Part shown: piece by piece, positions 7,506 through 16,265 of the stretch
Numbering within the stretch: the stretch's first letter is position 1
Layout: each line of letters opens with the position of its first letter
From: Cellulosimicrobium funkei
Lineage (GTDB): Bacteria > Actinomycetota > Actinomycetes > Actinomycetales > Cellulomonadaceae
Reading direction: 5' to 3'
DNA: 64,000 bases
Assembly: GCF_004519295.1 (NCBI RefSeq)
Contig: NZ_SOZH01000001.1
Coordinates: 310,001 to 374,000, forward strand
Position numbers and translations under genes: made by a program
The notes under the pieces: generated by a model
Seen by the model: the letters and a program-made list of their open reading frames with translations, nothing else
The model's database searches: none
What the model was told of the DNA's origin: nothing

Positions 7506-8576
7506 TCAGCGGCGCAGGACCCGGGCGAGCGAGCGGGTGAGCGCGTCGCCGTCGGGCCCGTGCGCCGTCGGGACGCCCCCGACGTCGCCCGGCAGGCTGC
7601 CCGGCGCGGGCAGCGGCGAGCCGTGCGCGAGGACCTGCTGCGCGGGCGTCAGCTCGCGGATCGCGACGGCCGCGACGTGGCCCGGGTGGCGCCGCGCGGC
7701 GCGCGCGTAGATGTCGGGGTCGTGCTGGCCGTCGTCGCCGATCAGCAGCCAGTCGACGTCGGGCAGCTCGCGGAACAGCCGGTCGAGCGACGTGTCCTTG
7801 TGCTCCGGGCCGCTGCGGAACCAGCCCGTGTTGGTGGGGCCCCAGTCGGTGAGCAGCAGCGGGCCGGGCGGGAAGCCGTGGCGCTGGAGGAAGCGCCGCA
7901 GGTTGGCGGCGGTGTTCCACGCGCCCGTCGACACGTAGACGAACGGGGTGCCGGGCCGCGACGTCGCGATGCCGCGGTACAGCGCCGCCATGCCCGGCAC
8001 CGGCACGCGGGCGCTCGAGTGCCGCACGAACGTGTTCCACGCCGCGATGAACGGGCGCGGGACGGCGGTCACCATCGCGGTGTCGTCGATGTCCGAGACG
8101 ACGCCGAGCCGGCGCCCGTCGGCCACGACGAACACCCGGCCGGTCGCCGTCGCGCCCGCCGAGGTGCGGAACGAGACGTCGTGCCAGCCCGGCGCGAGGT
8201 CGACGTCGATCACCCGGTCGAGGTAGCCGCCGCGGTCGGACACGAGGTCGACCGTCGTGCCGCCCACCCGCACGCGGACCTCCTCGCGCGGGGCCGGGGC
8301 GGTGAAGAAGTAGCGCCAGCCGCGGCGGTCCGCGGACTCGCGCTCGTGCAGCGCCGGGTCGAACGCGGGGCTCGCGAGCAGCACCCGGCCCAGCACGCGC
8401 ACGCGGCGCGGGCTCCCGTAGCCGGCGAACGGCTCGACGCGCGGGCGCCACCCGCGGGCCTTCTGGAAGCGGGAGACGACGGCGCGCCACCGGTCCTCGA
8501 GCCGCGCGGCCCGGTGGGGGCGCTGGCTCGGGGTGGGCTCGCTCGGGACGGTCGGTACGGGTGCGGTCTGTGGCAT
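7506..8576 (-). CDS. App1-like phosphatidate phosphatase domain protein
   Basis: The 356-residue product has an N-terminal beta-rich half (FAGYGSPRRVRVLGRVLL, then YFFTAPAPREEVRVRVGG) and a C-terminal HAD-like half with the DxDxT nucleophile motif VVSDIDDTAMVT, YVSTGAWNT and LIGDDGQHDPDIYA. This layout is the App1 catalytic domain (DUF2183), related to yeast phosphatidate phosphatase App1. The usual in-cell substrate in bacteria is unsettled. ATG 8576 is chosen because homology begins soon after; an in-frame GTG at 8624 would add 16 residues. It stands alone on the minus strand and converges on yeiH. Confidence 0.85.
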   Translation of the reverse strand: MPQTAPVPTVPSEPTPSQRPHRAARLEDRWRAVVSRFQKARGWRPRVEPFAGYGSPRRVRVLGRVLLASPAFDPALHERESADRRGWRYFFTAPAPREEVRVRVGGTTVDLVSDRGGYLDRVIDVDLAPGWHDVSFRTSAGATATGRVFVVADGRRLGVVSDIDDTAMVTAVPRPFIAAWNTFVRHSSARVPVPGMAALYRGIATSRPGTPFVYVSTGAWNTAANLRRFLQRHGFPPGPLLLTDWGPTNTGWFRSGPEHKDTSLDRLFRELPDVDWLLIGDDGQHDPDIYARAARRHPGHVAAVAIRELTPAQQVLAHGSPLPAPGSLPGDVGGVPTAHGPDGDALTRSLARVLRR

Positions 8577-8715
8577 GGCTCGCGGCGCTGTCCTCGGTCG
8601 GGGGTGGCGGGTCAACCCTGTCACAGCCTGCCCACGCGCGCGGGGTGTCGCTCGGGGCGGCGGTCGTCGCCGGCGAGCGCGTGCGGGCCCGGCGGGCCGT
8701 GCCTAGCGTGGCCGC

Positions 8716-9174
8716 GTGAGCGACGAGACCTCCCGGAACCCTGCGGACCTGCCCGGCCGTCCCGTGCCGGACGGCGTGAGCGACGCGACCGTCGAGGCGC
8801 TCGGTGCCCTGAGCGAGGCGCTCGAGACGACGGAACGCGCGCGCGGGCACCTCTACACGTTCCACCAGCTCACCGGTGAGGCGGACCTCGCCCTCGGCGA
8901 CGCGGTCGAGAAGCTGCGCGCCGCGGGGCACACCGAGGTCGCGGACCGCATCGAGACGGACCTCGTGGGCCGCAACGTCGTCCCCGGCCGCTGGACGTTC
9001 CAGCTCGTCGAGGAGTACGACGACGGCTACTGGTCGGCGTTCCGCGAGCACGAGCGCGCCGCGCGCGACGGGCTCGCGGGCGGCGCACGGCACCTGTTCG
9101 AGGCCCGGATGAAGCAGGACCGGCGCACGGCGGGCCGCCCCGGGCACGAGGCCGGCCCCGACGACGTGCGGTGA
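8716..9174 (+). CDS. Hypothetical acidic protein, helical
   Basis: This 152-residue protein starts at GTG 8716. It has no signal peptide or membrane helix and is rich in Glu/Asp/Arg. Predicted helices cover ALGALSEALETTERARGHLY, the LALGDAVEKLRAAGHTEVAD segment and the C-terminal AFREHERAARDGL region, with a WTFQLVEEYDDGYW motif between. I recognise the pattern as one of the conserved hypothetical proteins of Micrococcales but know no function. The next gene, on the same strand, is a PPOX-fold protein about 90 bp away. Confidence 0.65.
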   Translation: MSDETSRNPADLPGRPVPDGVSDATVEALGALSEALETTERARGHLYTFHQLTGEADLALGDAVEKLRAAGHTEVADRIETDLVGRNVVPGRWTFQLVEEYDDGYWSAFREHERAARDGLAGGARHLFEARMKQDRRTAGRPGHEAGPDDVR

Positions 9175-9267
9175 CGTCCCGCCGTCGGCGCAGGACCGCG
9201 GTCCGCACGACCGATGAGTCCGGGCGCGCTCGTCGGTCCCAGGGGCAGGACCGACGAGAGGACCGCC

Positions 9268-9867
9268 ATGACCACCACCGACCAGCCGGCCGCGCGACCC
9301 GACGCCCCCGACGCACCCGAGGGCACGCTCGTCCCCGGTTTCAGCTCTCCCGGCGCGCGCCCCGTCCCGTGGGAGACGGTGCGCGGCGCGCTCGAACGGG
9401 CCGAGATCTCGTGGATCTCGACCGTGCGCCCTGACGGGCGCCCGCACGTCACGCCGCTCATGACGGTCGTCGCCGACGGCCGCCTCCACGTGACCACCGG
9501 GCCCGACGAGCGCAAGGCCCGCAACCTGGCCGAGAACGCGCGCGTCGTCCTCACGACCGGGACGAACGCCTACGAGGACGCGCTCGACGTCGTCGTCGAG
9601 GGCACCGCCGCGCGCGTCACCGACGACGCGGCGCTGCGCCGCCTCGCCGAGCGGTGGCGCTGCAAGTACGGCGACGACTGGACGTTCGACGTCGGGGACG
9701 GCGTGTTCCTCCACGACGGCGACCCGGCGCTCGTCTTCGCCGTGCGGCCCGAGGTCGTGTTCGCGTACGAGCGCACGTCCGAGCACGCGGCGATGCGGTG
9801 GCGGTTCGGCCAGGACGGTCCGGAGCCGGGCCCGGGGTCGCCGCGCGCGCCGCAGCCCGCCCCGTGA
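9268..9867 (+). CDS. Pyridoxamine 5'-phosphate oxidase-fold flavin protein
   Basis: The 199-residue product shows the split-barrel PPOX pattern: SWISTVRPDGRPHVTPLM (about residues 46-63), GRLHVTTGPDERKARNLAEN and VVEGTAARVTDDAALRRLAE. These proteins bind FMN or F420 and reduce small substrates. The genuine PNPOx motif set is not complete, so pyridoxal synthesis is unlikely. ATG 9268 follows a GAGAGGACC Shine-Dalgarno; an upstream in-frame ATG at 9214 lacks one. The last codons and the stop form the left arm and loop of the terminator hairpin. Confidence 0.85.
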   Translation: MTTTDQPAARPDAPDAPEGTLVPGFSSPGARPVPWETVRGALERAEISWISTVRPDGRPHVTPLMTVVADGRLHVTTGPDERKARNLAENARVVLTTGTNAYEDALDVVVEGTAARVTDDAALRRLAERWRCKYGDDWTFDVGDGVFLHDGDPALVFAVRPEVVFAYERTSEHAAMRWRFGQDGPEPGPGSPRAPQPAP

Positions 9868-9878
9868 GGCGGGCTGCG
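9851..9878. terminator. Hairpin between convergent PPOX and GH87 genes
   Basis: CGCAGCCCGCC and GGCGGGCTGCG form a perfect 11-bp stem with a six-base loop that contains the TGA of the plus-strand gene. It ends 13 bp from the stop of the minus-strand glucanase and probably serves both. Confidence 0.72.
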
Positions 9879-9891
9879 GCGTCGGGCGGGG

Positions 9892-12800
9892 TCAGTTGCG
9901 CGTGATGGTGAAGGTGGACGTCGTGTTCTCGATGTCCCGGTAGTTGCCCGAGAACGTGAGGTTGGTGAACGTCGCGGTGCCGACGGCCGGCCCCTGGCCC
10001 GCCTCCGGCATCGGGTTGGCCCAGATGCCGTAGCCGGACTTGGCGTCGTAGGCGTCGCCGCTCTTCTTCGCCCCGGTAATCGTGACGTTGGTGAACGTCG
10101 GGTTCTGGAAGGTGTTCTGCGGCTGCCCGCCGACGTAGTTCGTCTGGAACATGATCCCGGAGTACGTCGGGTCGACGACGTCGAGGTTGTTCACCTGGAT
10201 GTTCCCGAACGCCTTGGACGCCGAGAACATCCAGACGGCCCCGAACACCTGGTTGCCCCAGAAGTGCCCGCCGGAGCGGACGACGGTGATCCCGTCGAAC
10301 ACGGTGGGCGCCGGGCCAAAGCCCTCCATCGGGTACCCGAAGTCGAGCGAGCTGATCGTGACGCCCGAGTAGACCAGGGTGTCCGCGATGTAGATGTTGC
10401 GGAACGTGTTGTCCTGGCCGCCGTAGACCGCGAGCCCGGCGGCGCGCCACGTGTTGGTCGAGGTGAGGTTCTCGAACACGTTGCCGCGCTGCCCGCTGCC
10501 GCCGTTGTCGGTGGCCGCGAAGAGCGCGAACGAGTCGTCGCCCGTGCCGCGCGCCTGGTTGTTGTGCACGTGGTTGTTCGCGCTGCCGTTGGTCATGTTG
10601 ATCGCGTCGGCGAACGTGTTCCGGATGCGGGAGTTCTTGACCTCCGAGTCGTCCATGTTCGAGGCCCAGAACATGCAGATCATGTGCTCGACCCAGATGT
10701 TGTCGATCGTCATGTTCTTCACGTTGGCGAAGTCGAACACCTTGCCCGGCCCGTCGATGCGCGACGTGTAGTTGCCGAAGTAGGCGAAGTCGCGGAAAGA
10801 CGAGCCGTTGGCGCTCGCCTCGGCACGGAAGCCGACGTCCGTGTTCTCCTGGCCCTGCGGCGCGAAGAACCGCGTGAACCACGGCCCGGCGCCGACGACG
10901 TCGACCCCCTTGCCGTACACCTGGAACTTGCTCGCCGTCTGGTAGTCGCCCGCGGGCAGGTAGACGCCCTTGAGCGTGCCCGTCGTGTCCATGCGGACCT
11001 TGTCGAGCGCGGCCTGGACGTCCTGGTGCGTGAAGCCCGCGGGCTGCGTGTACTGCGCGGGGTTCGGGTTGGCTCGCGGCGTCGCGAGCTCGAGGTCGAC
11101 GAAGTCGATCGCGTACTGCGACGTGTTCTGCGCGGTCTTCTGCAGGCGGATCTTCGAGCCCGCGGGGACCGTGGTGCCGAGCAGCGTGCTCGCCTCGTCG
11201 TAGATGTGGCGCGGCGCGCCCTGGCTCGGCTGGTTGCCCGGGTTGGTCTCGTTGCCGTAGAGCCACGCGTAGCGCGACGTCAGGTCGATGTTCTTGAGGA
11301 ACTGGCCGTCCACGTAGATCGCCAGCGTCGCGTTCGTGCCGCCGCCGCCCGCCGAGTCCGGGATGGAGAAGCGGGTGAGGAGCGTGTTCGTCGGAGCCTT
11401 GGTGGTCCACTCGACGTAGGCGCCGGTCTGGTTGAGCGTCACCGCGCGACGGCCGGACGCCTCGCCTGCGAGGTCGCCGACGACGCGGTTGGGAGCGAGC
11501 ACGCTCGCGCCGTCACCCGTGACGCCGTCCTCGGCCTCGTACGTGTCGAACGGGAGGTTGGCGCCGCGTCCCACGAACAGCGCGCGGGTCGCGGTGTTGT
11601 TGGCCTGCTTCGCGGCGACCTCGGTGGAGTCCGGCGCGGCGACGACCTTGACGTCGTAGCTGCCGTTCGCGGCGGTCCACGTGCCGAGGTCGACGCTGGC
11701 GCTGCTCGCGCCCGCGGCGATCGCGCCGCTCACGGAGCCGGTGAGGGTGCGCACGACGGCGCCCGTGGCCTTGTTCGTCACGGTCACGGTGAGGCCGTGC
11801 GCCGCCGCGGAGGTCGCGACGTTGCCCTGGTTGGCGATCGTCGCGGAGAACGTCACCGTGCTGCCCGCCGACGGGTTGGTCGGCGCCCACGTGAGCGTCG
11901 GGACGAGGTCAGAGCTCGGGACGGCCGTGACGACGAGCGGGGTGGGGTTCGCGTAGGCGTTGTTGCTCTCGTCCTGCTCCGGGACCGTGCCGCCCGCGTC
12001 GGCGACCGCGCCGATCGTGTAGCTGCCTGCGGGGCGCGCGCCGACGTCGGCGGTGACGGTCGCCTGGGCGCCGGCGGCGAGGCCGCCGACCGGCTTCGTG
12101 GCGACCGTCTGGCCGTTGAGCGTGAACGCGACGTCGGTCGCGGCGGATGCCTGGGTGCCGATGTTCTTGACGACGGCCGACAGCGTGATCGCCTGCGACT
12201 CGAGCGGTGACGCGGGGGTCGCGGTGACGCTCGTGACGACGAGGTCGGGGTTGGGTGCGGGAGTGCCGAACACCTGCAGCTCGGCGACCTGGCCGTTGCC
12301 GGAGCCGGAGTTCCCGGTGAACCGGAGGCGCACGTCCTTGGCCGTGCCGGTGACGGGCACCGTCACCGTGTTCCCGGACGTCGGGGAGAACGCGTAGCCC
12401 GCCGACGGCTTGAGCGTCTGCCACGCGCCGGTCGCGGTCGCGCGACCCTGGACCTCGAAGGTCTGGGTGCGCGGGCCCCAGGCGGACGCCGGCGGGAGCT
12501 TGACGACGACGTTCGTGAGCTGTGTCGCGGAGTCGAGGGACACGCTGAGCGTGCTCGGGTACTCGCCGCCCGCGCCTTCCCAGTAGGTCGACGTGCTGTC
12601 GTCGTTCGCGTTCTTCGCCACGAACTGCCACTCCGTCGACGACGCCTCGATCGGCTTGTTCAGGGCGAGGTTGGTGCCGGCGGGCGGCTGGGGGTTCCCG
12701 GGCCCCGGGTCCGTGCCGCCGGCGGTGCCGCGCACCTCGAGCTCCGAGAGCTGCCCGGCAGGCCAGCCGGTGTTCGCCGTGATCTGCACGCGCACGTAGC

Positions 12801-13281
12801 GGGCAGGCGTGTCCGGCACGTCGATCGTCACGGTGTTCCCGGACCCCGGGGCGAACGTGTACGCCTGGCTCGCCGTGAGGGTCGTGAAGCTCGAGCCGTC
12901 CGTGCTCGACTGCACGCTGAGGGTCTGGCTGCGCGCCCCCCAGCCCGTGGGCAGCTTGAGCACGAGGTCCTCGACCGTGGCGGTCGTGCCGAGGTCGACC
13001 TGCGCCCACTGCGGGAACGTGTTGTTTGTCGACTCCCAGTACGTGCTCTGGTTGCCGTCGGTGAGGTTGCCGGACAGGTACGGCGAGGTGTTGCTGCTCG
13101 CGGCCGTCGCCTTCCCCGTGGACAGCACCGTGGGCGCCGCCGTCGCGGTGGTCGTCAGGCCGAGCGGGACGAGCAGGGCGGTCGCCGCCGCCGTCGCGGC
13201 GACGAGCCGGAGCCGGGGCCGGGGCCGGCGCTGCGGTGCGCGGGCAGGTGTGCGGTTCGACGTGCTGGGTCGATGTCTCAT
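9892..13281 (-). CDS. Secreted GH87 alpha-1,3-glucanase (mycodextranase)
   Basis: The 1129-residue enzyme has an Arg-rich signal peptide (cleavage near residue 49), two discoidin/F5-8C domains (about 50-187 and 204-340), two CARDB-like Ig domains (about 345-452 and 456-570), a GH87-type beta-sandwich starting at YEAEDGVTGDG (about 580-735) and a C-terminal right-handed beta-helix. Asp892 (FADAIN) and Asp915/Asp916 (GTGDDSF) have the same 23/24-residue spacing as the three catalytic Asp residues known for GH87 enzymes. It should hydrolyse alpha-1,3-glucan of fungal walls or mutan outside the cell. ATG 13281 has GAGG upstream. The start could be 32 codons earlier, but that would spoil the signal peptide. 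Confidence 0.9.
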   Translation of the reverse strand: MRHRPSTSNRTPARAPQRRPRPRLRLVAATAAATALLVPLGLTTTATAAPTVLSTGKATAASSNTSPYLSGNLTDGNQSTYWESTNNTFPQWAQVDLGTTATVEDLVLKLPTGWGARSQTLSVQSSTDGSSFTTLTASQAYTFAPGSGNTVTIDVPDTPARYVRVQITANTGWPAGQLSELEVRGTAGGTDPGPGNPQPPAGTNLALNKPIEASSTEWQFVAKNANDDSTSTYWEGAGGEYPSTLSVSLDSATQLTNVVVKLPPASAWGPRTQTFEVQGRATATGAWQTLKPSAGYAFSPTSGNTVTVPVTGTAKDVRLRFTGNSGSGNGQVAELQVFGTPAPNPDLVVTSVTATPASPLESQAITLSAVVKNIGTQASAATDVAFTLNGQTVATKPVGGLAAGAQATVTADVGARPAGSYTIGAVADAGGTVPEQDESNNAYANPTPLVVTAVPSSDLVPTLTWAPTNPSAGSTVTFSATIANQGNVATSAAAHGLTVTVTNKATGAVVRTLTGSVSGAIAAGASSASVDLGTWTAANGSYDVKVVAAPDSTEVAAKQANNTATRALFVGRGANLPFDTYEAEDGVTGDGASVLAPNRVVGDLAGEASGRRAVTLNQTGAYVEWTTKAPTNTLLTRFSIPDSAGGGGTNATLAIYVDGQFLKNIDLTSRYAWLYGNETNPGNQPSQGAPRHIYDEASTLLGTTVPAGSKIRLQKTAQNTSQYAIDFVDLELATPRANPNPAQYTQPAGFTHQDVQAALDKVRMDTTGTLKGVYLPAGDYQTASKFQVYGKGVDVVGAGPWFTRFFAPQGQENTDVGFRAEASANGSSFRDFAYFGNYTSRIDGPGKVFDFANVKNMTIDNIWVEHMICMFWASNMDDSEVKNSRIRNTFADAINMTNGSANNHVHNNQARGTGDDSFALFAATDNGGSGQRGNVFENLTSTNTWRAAGLAVYGGQDNTFRNIYIADTLVYSGVTISSLDFGYPMEGFGPAPTVFDGITVVRSGGHFWGNQVFGAVWMFSASKAFGNIQVNNLDVVDPTYSGIMFQTNYVGGQPQNTFQNPTFTNVTITGAKKSGDAYDAKSGYGIWANPMPEAGQGPAVGTATFTNLTFSGNYRDIENTTSTFTITRN

Positions 13282-13932
13282 CGGTGTCCTCGATCTCCCG
13301 TCGTCGTCGACGGGCGTCAGGCCGCGCCGAGCGCGACCCCGCACCGGACCGGACGGCCGGGTCGGAGGACGGGCCACGGCGCACGTCCGGCCGTGGCCGG
13401 ATGGCTCGGGTCAGTACCTTCGAGAATTGCGGACCCGCTGTGCCGCACCGCACAACGGAGTGTTGATTTCTTGCGTCAACACGCAAGAACGCTACTGGCG
13501 GGTGAAGGGCGCGTCAAGAGATGTCGCAAGCACCCGATGCGCCTGGTTCGTCGCAGGAGCAGCCGCCGTCGCGAGGGGCCCCGCTTTTCCCTCGGCGAAA
13601 CACGGTGCCCCTCGCGCGTGCAGGGTTCACCGCGACGAACGGGGCCCGGGCGCCCGGGAGCAGGGGTCGGTGGCGCGGGTCGCGGCCGCCGTGACGGTGC
13701 CGTCCTCCTCCGCGCTCGACGGCGGCCTCCTCGATCAGCACGCCCGTGTGGTGCGCGACCCGCCGGTCCAGCGGCTCGAGGCCGGCGTCCGACCCGAGGT
13801 CGGCCTCGAGCGCCCCGGCGCCGTACCCGGCCGCGAGCGACTCGAGGCAGGGCTCGTGGACCTCGGCCTCGCCGCCTTCTCTCCGACCTGTGTCGGCGGG
13901 GTGCGACCCTTGCGCACCGGTAGGGTCCGCGC
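13282..13932. other. Long intergenic region upstream of the glucanase
   Basis: About 650 bp without a convincing gene. It holds the palindromic element at 13468-13489. Open frames on both strands (for example minus 13476-13946 and plus up to 13936) are Arg/Pro-rich, have no recognisable domain and lack good ribosome binding sites. I see no gene between 13500 and 13930. Confidence 0.6.
13468..13489. promoter_or_regulatory. 22-bp palindrome upstream of the glucanase
   Basis: TTCTTGCGT and ACGCAAGAA are perfect 9-bp arms around CAAC. A second overlapping inverted repeat, GTGTTGA...TCAACAC (13460-13482), is nested with it. Read on the minus strand it includes a -35-like TTGACG, but no good -10 follows, so an operator is more likely than a bare promoter. 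It lies about 190 bp before the GH87 start. Confidence 0.6.
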
Positions 13933-14106
13933 ATGATGCTGTCCACAGGCCTGGGGTTCCTCAGCCTGCTCTACGTCCTCGTGCTCGTGACGATCGCGGT
14001 GCTGGTCATCTGGGCGCTGGTGCTGACGATCATGCTGCTCCGCAGCGTGCTCGCGGAGCGCGCGGCGCGTGGGCCCGCGGGCGGGCCGCCGGCGCCTCCG
14101 CTCTGA
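13933..14106 (+). CDS. Small single-helix membrane protein (57 aa)
   Basis: ATG 13933 opens 57 codons with a long hydrophobic N-terminal region (FLSLLYVLVLVTIAVLVIWA and on to about residue 36), then LLRSVLAERAARG and a Gly/Pro-rich tail. The regular hydrophobic helix followed by a positive and then Pro-rich end is not what chance GC-rich DNA gives. A weak TAGGGT lies about ten bases upstream. It converges on the reductase gene with 14 bp between stops. No family recognised. Confidence 0.62.
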   Translation: MMLSTGLGFLSLLYVLVLVTIAVLVIWALVLTIMLLRSVLAERAARGPAGGPPAPPL

Positions 14107-14120
14107 CTCCTGCGCCGCGG

Positions 14121-14981
14121 TCAGTCGACCGCGGGCCCGAAGCGCTCGGTCTTGATCCGCGCCGGGTCGTGGCCGAGCGCCACGAGCTGTCGCGCGACGG
14201 CCTCGACGAAGCCCGTCGGCCCGCACACGAAGCACGCGGGCTCGATCTCGGGCGGCCAGCCCCACGCGGCGAGCTCGCGCCGCTCGAGGCGACCGGGCCC
14301 GCGCATCGAGCCGAGCGGGGTCGACCGGGTGTGGACGACGTGGACGTCGAGCCCGTCGTGCGCGGCGGCGAGGCGGTCGAGGTCGTCGACGTACAGCATG
14401 TCCTCGGGGCGGCGAACCGAGTACACGAGCCGGAACGGCGTGCGGTCGCCGGCGTCGCTCCGGGTGCGGAGCATCGCCATGAGCGGCACGAGGCCCGACC
14501 CGCCGGCCGCGAGCAGCACGGGCGTCCCGGCGTCGCGCTCCGGCGACCAGACGAACCACCCGCCGACCGGCCCACGCAGCTCGATCGCGTCGCCCACCGC
14601 GAACACGTCGGTGAGGTACGTCGAGACCTCGCCACCGGGGACCCGCTGGACGGTGACCTCGACGCGCGCGGGGGCGCCGCCGTCGGGCACCGTGCCGTCC
14701 TGCGGGACGGCGGGCGGACCGCCCGGGGAGGGGTCGTCGTCGGGCAGAGGGGTGCGCGTCGCGGCGCTGCCGATCGAGTAGCTGCGCTCGGCGGTGTAGC
14801 CGTCGGGCGCGGTGAGGCGCAGGTCGACGTGCTGGCCGGCGAGGTGGCCGGGCCACGCGGGGACCTCGAGGACGAGCGTCCGCGCGGACGGGCTCTCCGC
14901 CCACGCGTCGACGAGCGTCGCGACCTGCCAGCGCGACGGCGTCGCGTACCGCGCGCCGAGGCGGACGGGCGCCTCAGTCAC
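14121..14981 (-). CDS. FAD/NAD(P)-binding oxidoreductase, ferredoxin-reductase fold
   Basis: The 286-residue flavoprotein has an FAD-binding barrel (HLAGQHVDLRL and the RSYSIGSAA motif that holds FAD, about residues 45-78) and an NAD-binding half (VLLAAGGSGLVPLMAMLR and the C-terminal CFVCGPTGFVEAVARQL). There is no 2Fe-2S domain. GTG 14981 overlaps the stop of the upstream molybdopterin gene by eight bases, so this reductase is probably the electron-transfer partner of that enzyme. An insertion rich in Pro/Asp (DDDPSPGGPPAVPQDG) interrupts the FAD domain. Confidence 0.9.
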   Translation of the reverse strand: MTEAPVRLGARYATPSRWQVATLVDAWAESPSARTLVLEVPAWPGHLAGQHVDLRLTAPDGYTAERSYSIGSAATRTPLPDDDPSPGGPPAVPQDGTVPDGGAPARVEVTVQRVPGGEVSTYLTDVFAVGDAIELRGPVGGWFVWSPERDAGTPVLLAAGGSGLVPLMAMLRTRSDAGDRTPFRLVYSVRRPEDMLYVDDLDRLAAAHDGLDVHVVHTRSTPLGSMRGPGRLERRELAAWGWPPEIEPACFVCGPTGFVEAVARQLVALGHDPARIKTERFGPAVD

Positions 14982-15573
14982 CCTGGTACCTCTGCTCGCG
15001 CCACGGGTCGCCGAGGTCGTGGTAGCCGAGCCGCTCCCAGAAGCCCTGCCGGTCCATGGGCATGAGCGTGATGCTGTTGACCCACTTCGCCGACTTCCAG
15101 AAGTACAGGTGCGGCACGAGGAGCCGCGCGGGGCCGCCGTGCACGGGGTGCAGCGGGGCGCCGTCGAAGGTGTGCACGACCCACGCCTTGCCACCGAGCA
15201 GCTCGGCGACCGGGAGGTTCGTCGTGTAGCCGCCGTAGCAGCCGACCATCGCGAAGTCGGCCGTGGACTCGACCTCGCCGAGGAGCGTGTCGAGCGAGAC
15301 GCCGCGCCAGGACGTGCCGAACTTCGACCAGCGGGTGACGCAGTGGATGTCGACGGTCGGCTCGTCCTGGGGGAGCGCCAGGAGCTCGGCCCACGACCAG
15401 GAGCGGGTCGCGCCGGTCTCGGTGGTGACGTCGAAGCGCCAGGTCGCGGTGTCGACGCGCGGTGTGGGCCCTGCCGAGAGCACGGGGAACCCGGTCTCGA
15501 CGTACTGGCCCGGCGGGAGCGCCACGCCCTGCGGGCGGGGCCGGCCCTGGAAGCCGGGGGTGAGGGTGCTCAT
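14974..15573 (-). CDS. Sulfite oxidase-like molybdopterin oxidoreductase
   Basis: The 199-residue protein is a stand-alone SUOX-fold molybdopterin domain. HCVTRWSKFGTSWRGV (about residues 77-92) carries the Cys expected to ligate molybdenum, and GCYGGYTTNLPV and AWVVHTFDGAPLHPVHGGPARLLVPHLY match the family in separate segments. No twin-Arg signal is visible, so it should act in the cytoplasm. It forms a two-gene operon with the flavin reductase. The physiological substrate is unknown; sulfite or a sulfoxide are possibilities. Confidence 0.9.
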   Translation of the reverse strand: MSTLTPGFQGRPRPQGVALPPGQYVETGFPVLSAGPTPRVDTATWRFDVTTETGATRSWSWAELLALPQDEPTVDIHCVTRWSKFGTSWRGVSLDTLLGEVESTADFAMVGCYGGYTTNLPVAELLGGKAWVVHTFDGAPLHPVHGGPARLLVPHLYFWKSAKWVNSITLMPMDRQGFWERLGYHDLGDPWREQRYQGD

Positions 15574-15612
15574 GGCTCACGGTAGGCGCGGCCCGCCAGG
15601 CCGCGCCAGGGG

Positions 15613-16263
15613 TCAGGCGTCCGCGTCGCCCGGCGGCGGTGCGGCGACGAGGCGCACGACGGCGTCGCGCAGCCACGCGCGGTACCGCTCGCACGTCCAG
15701 CCCGCACCGGCCGCGAAGTGCGTCCAGCCGTCCGGCGCGAGGAGGTAGGACAGGGACTCGGCGGCCTCGTCCCGCGGCGCGCGCAGCCGGAACCCGTGGT
15801 CGGCGAGCACGTCGACGCTCGCGCGCAGGTCCGCGCGGCGGCGGTCGAGGAGCGCCGCGAGCTCGGCGGCGACGGCCTCGTCGGAGCGTGCCGCCGACGT
15901 GAACGCCGACCACAGGGCCGCGACGCGCTCGTTCGCCGCCGCCACGAGCGCGACGAGCCCGTCGAGGAAGTCCTCGGGGTCGGTGGTCCCGGCGACGGCC
16001 TGGCCCTCGGGCCGGGCGGCGAGCGACTCCTGGCCCTCCGACCCCGCGAACGTCACCTCGAAGGCCGCGAGGAGCAGGGCGCGCTTGGGCCCGTGCGCCT
16101 TGACGGTCTCGAGGGACACGCCCGCGCGCTCGGCGACGCGGGCGAGGGTCGTGCGCTCGTAACCGCGCTCGGCGAGCTCCGCGGCCGCCGCGCGCACGAC
16201 GCGCTCGCGGGTGCGCGCCGCCTGCTCGGTGCGGAGGTCGGACGTGTAGGCGCGGGGGACCAC
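15613..16263 (-). CDS. TetR family transcriptional regulator
   Basis: This 216-residue regulator has the N-terminal TetR helix-turn-helix (RVVRAAAAELAERGYERTTL, then ARVAERAGVSLETVKAHGPK) and an all-helical ligand-binding C-terminal domain. GTG 16263 is preceded by GGAGGGG nine bases upstream on the minus strand. It is divergent from a glycosyltransferase whose promoter overlaps the regulator's own start region, so it probably represses that operon and itself. Confidence 0.92.
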   Translation of the reverse strand: MVPRAYTSDLRTEQAARTRERVVRAAAAELAERGYERTTLARVAERAGVSLETVKAHGPKRALLLAAFEVTFAGSEGQESLAARPEGQAVAGTTDPEDFLDGLVALVAAANERVAALWSAFTSAARSDEAVAAELAALLDRRRADLRASVDVLADHGFRLRAPRDEAAESLSYLLAPDGWTHFAAGAGWTCERYRAWLRDAVVRLVAAPPPGDADA

Positions 16264-16265
16264 TA

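Noticed and set aside
10264-12210. 648-codon open frame on the plus strand
   Set aside because: It is antisense to the GH87 gene. The translation is Arg/Val/Gly-rich without any domain, and the minus strand has a signal peptide and catalytic residues.
9892-13281. First thought to be a pectate lyase
   Set aside because: The beta-helix carries the FADAIN and GTGDDSF acidic pattern of GH87, and the preceding YEAEDGVTGDG sandwich fits GH87, not pectin lyases.
13476-13946. Minus-strand open frame in the long gap
   Set aside because: Composition is Arg/Pro-rich, there is no ribosome site and no recognisable domain, and it overlaps the palindrome.
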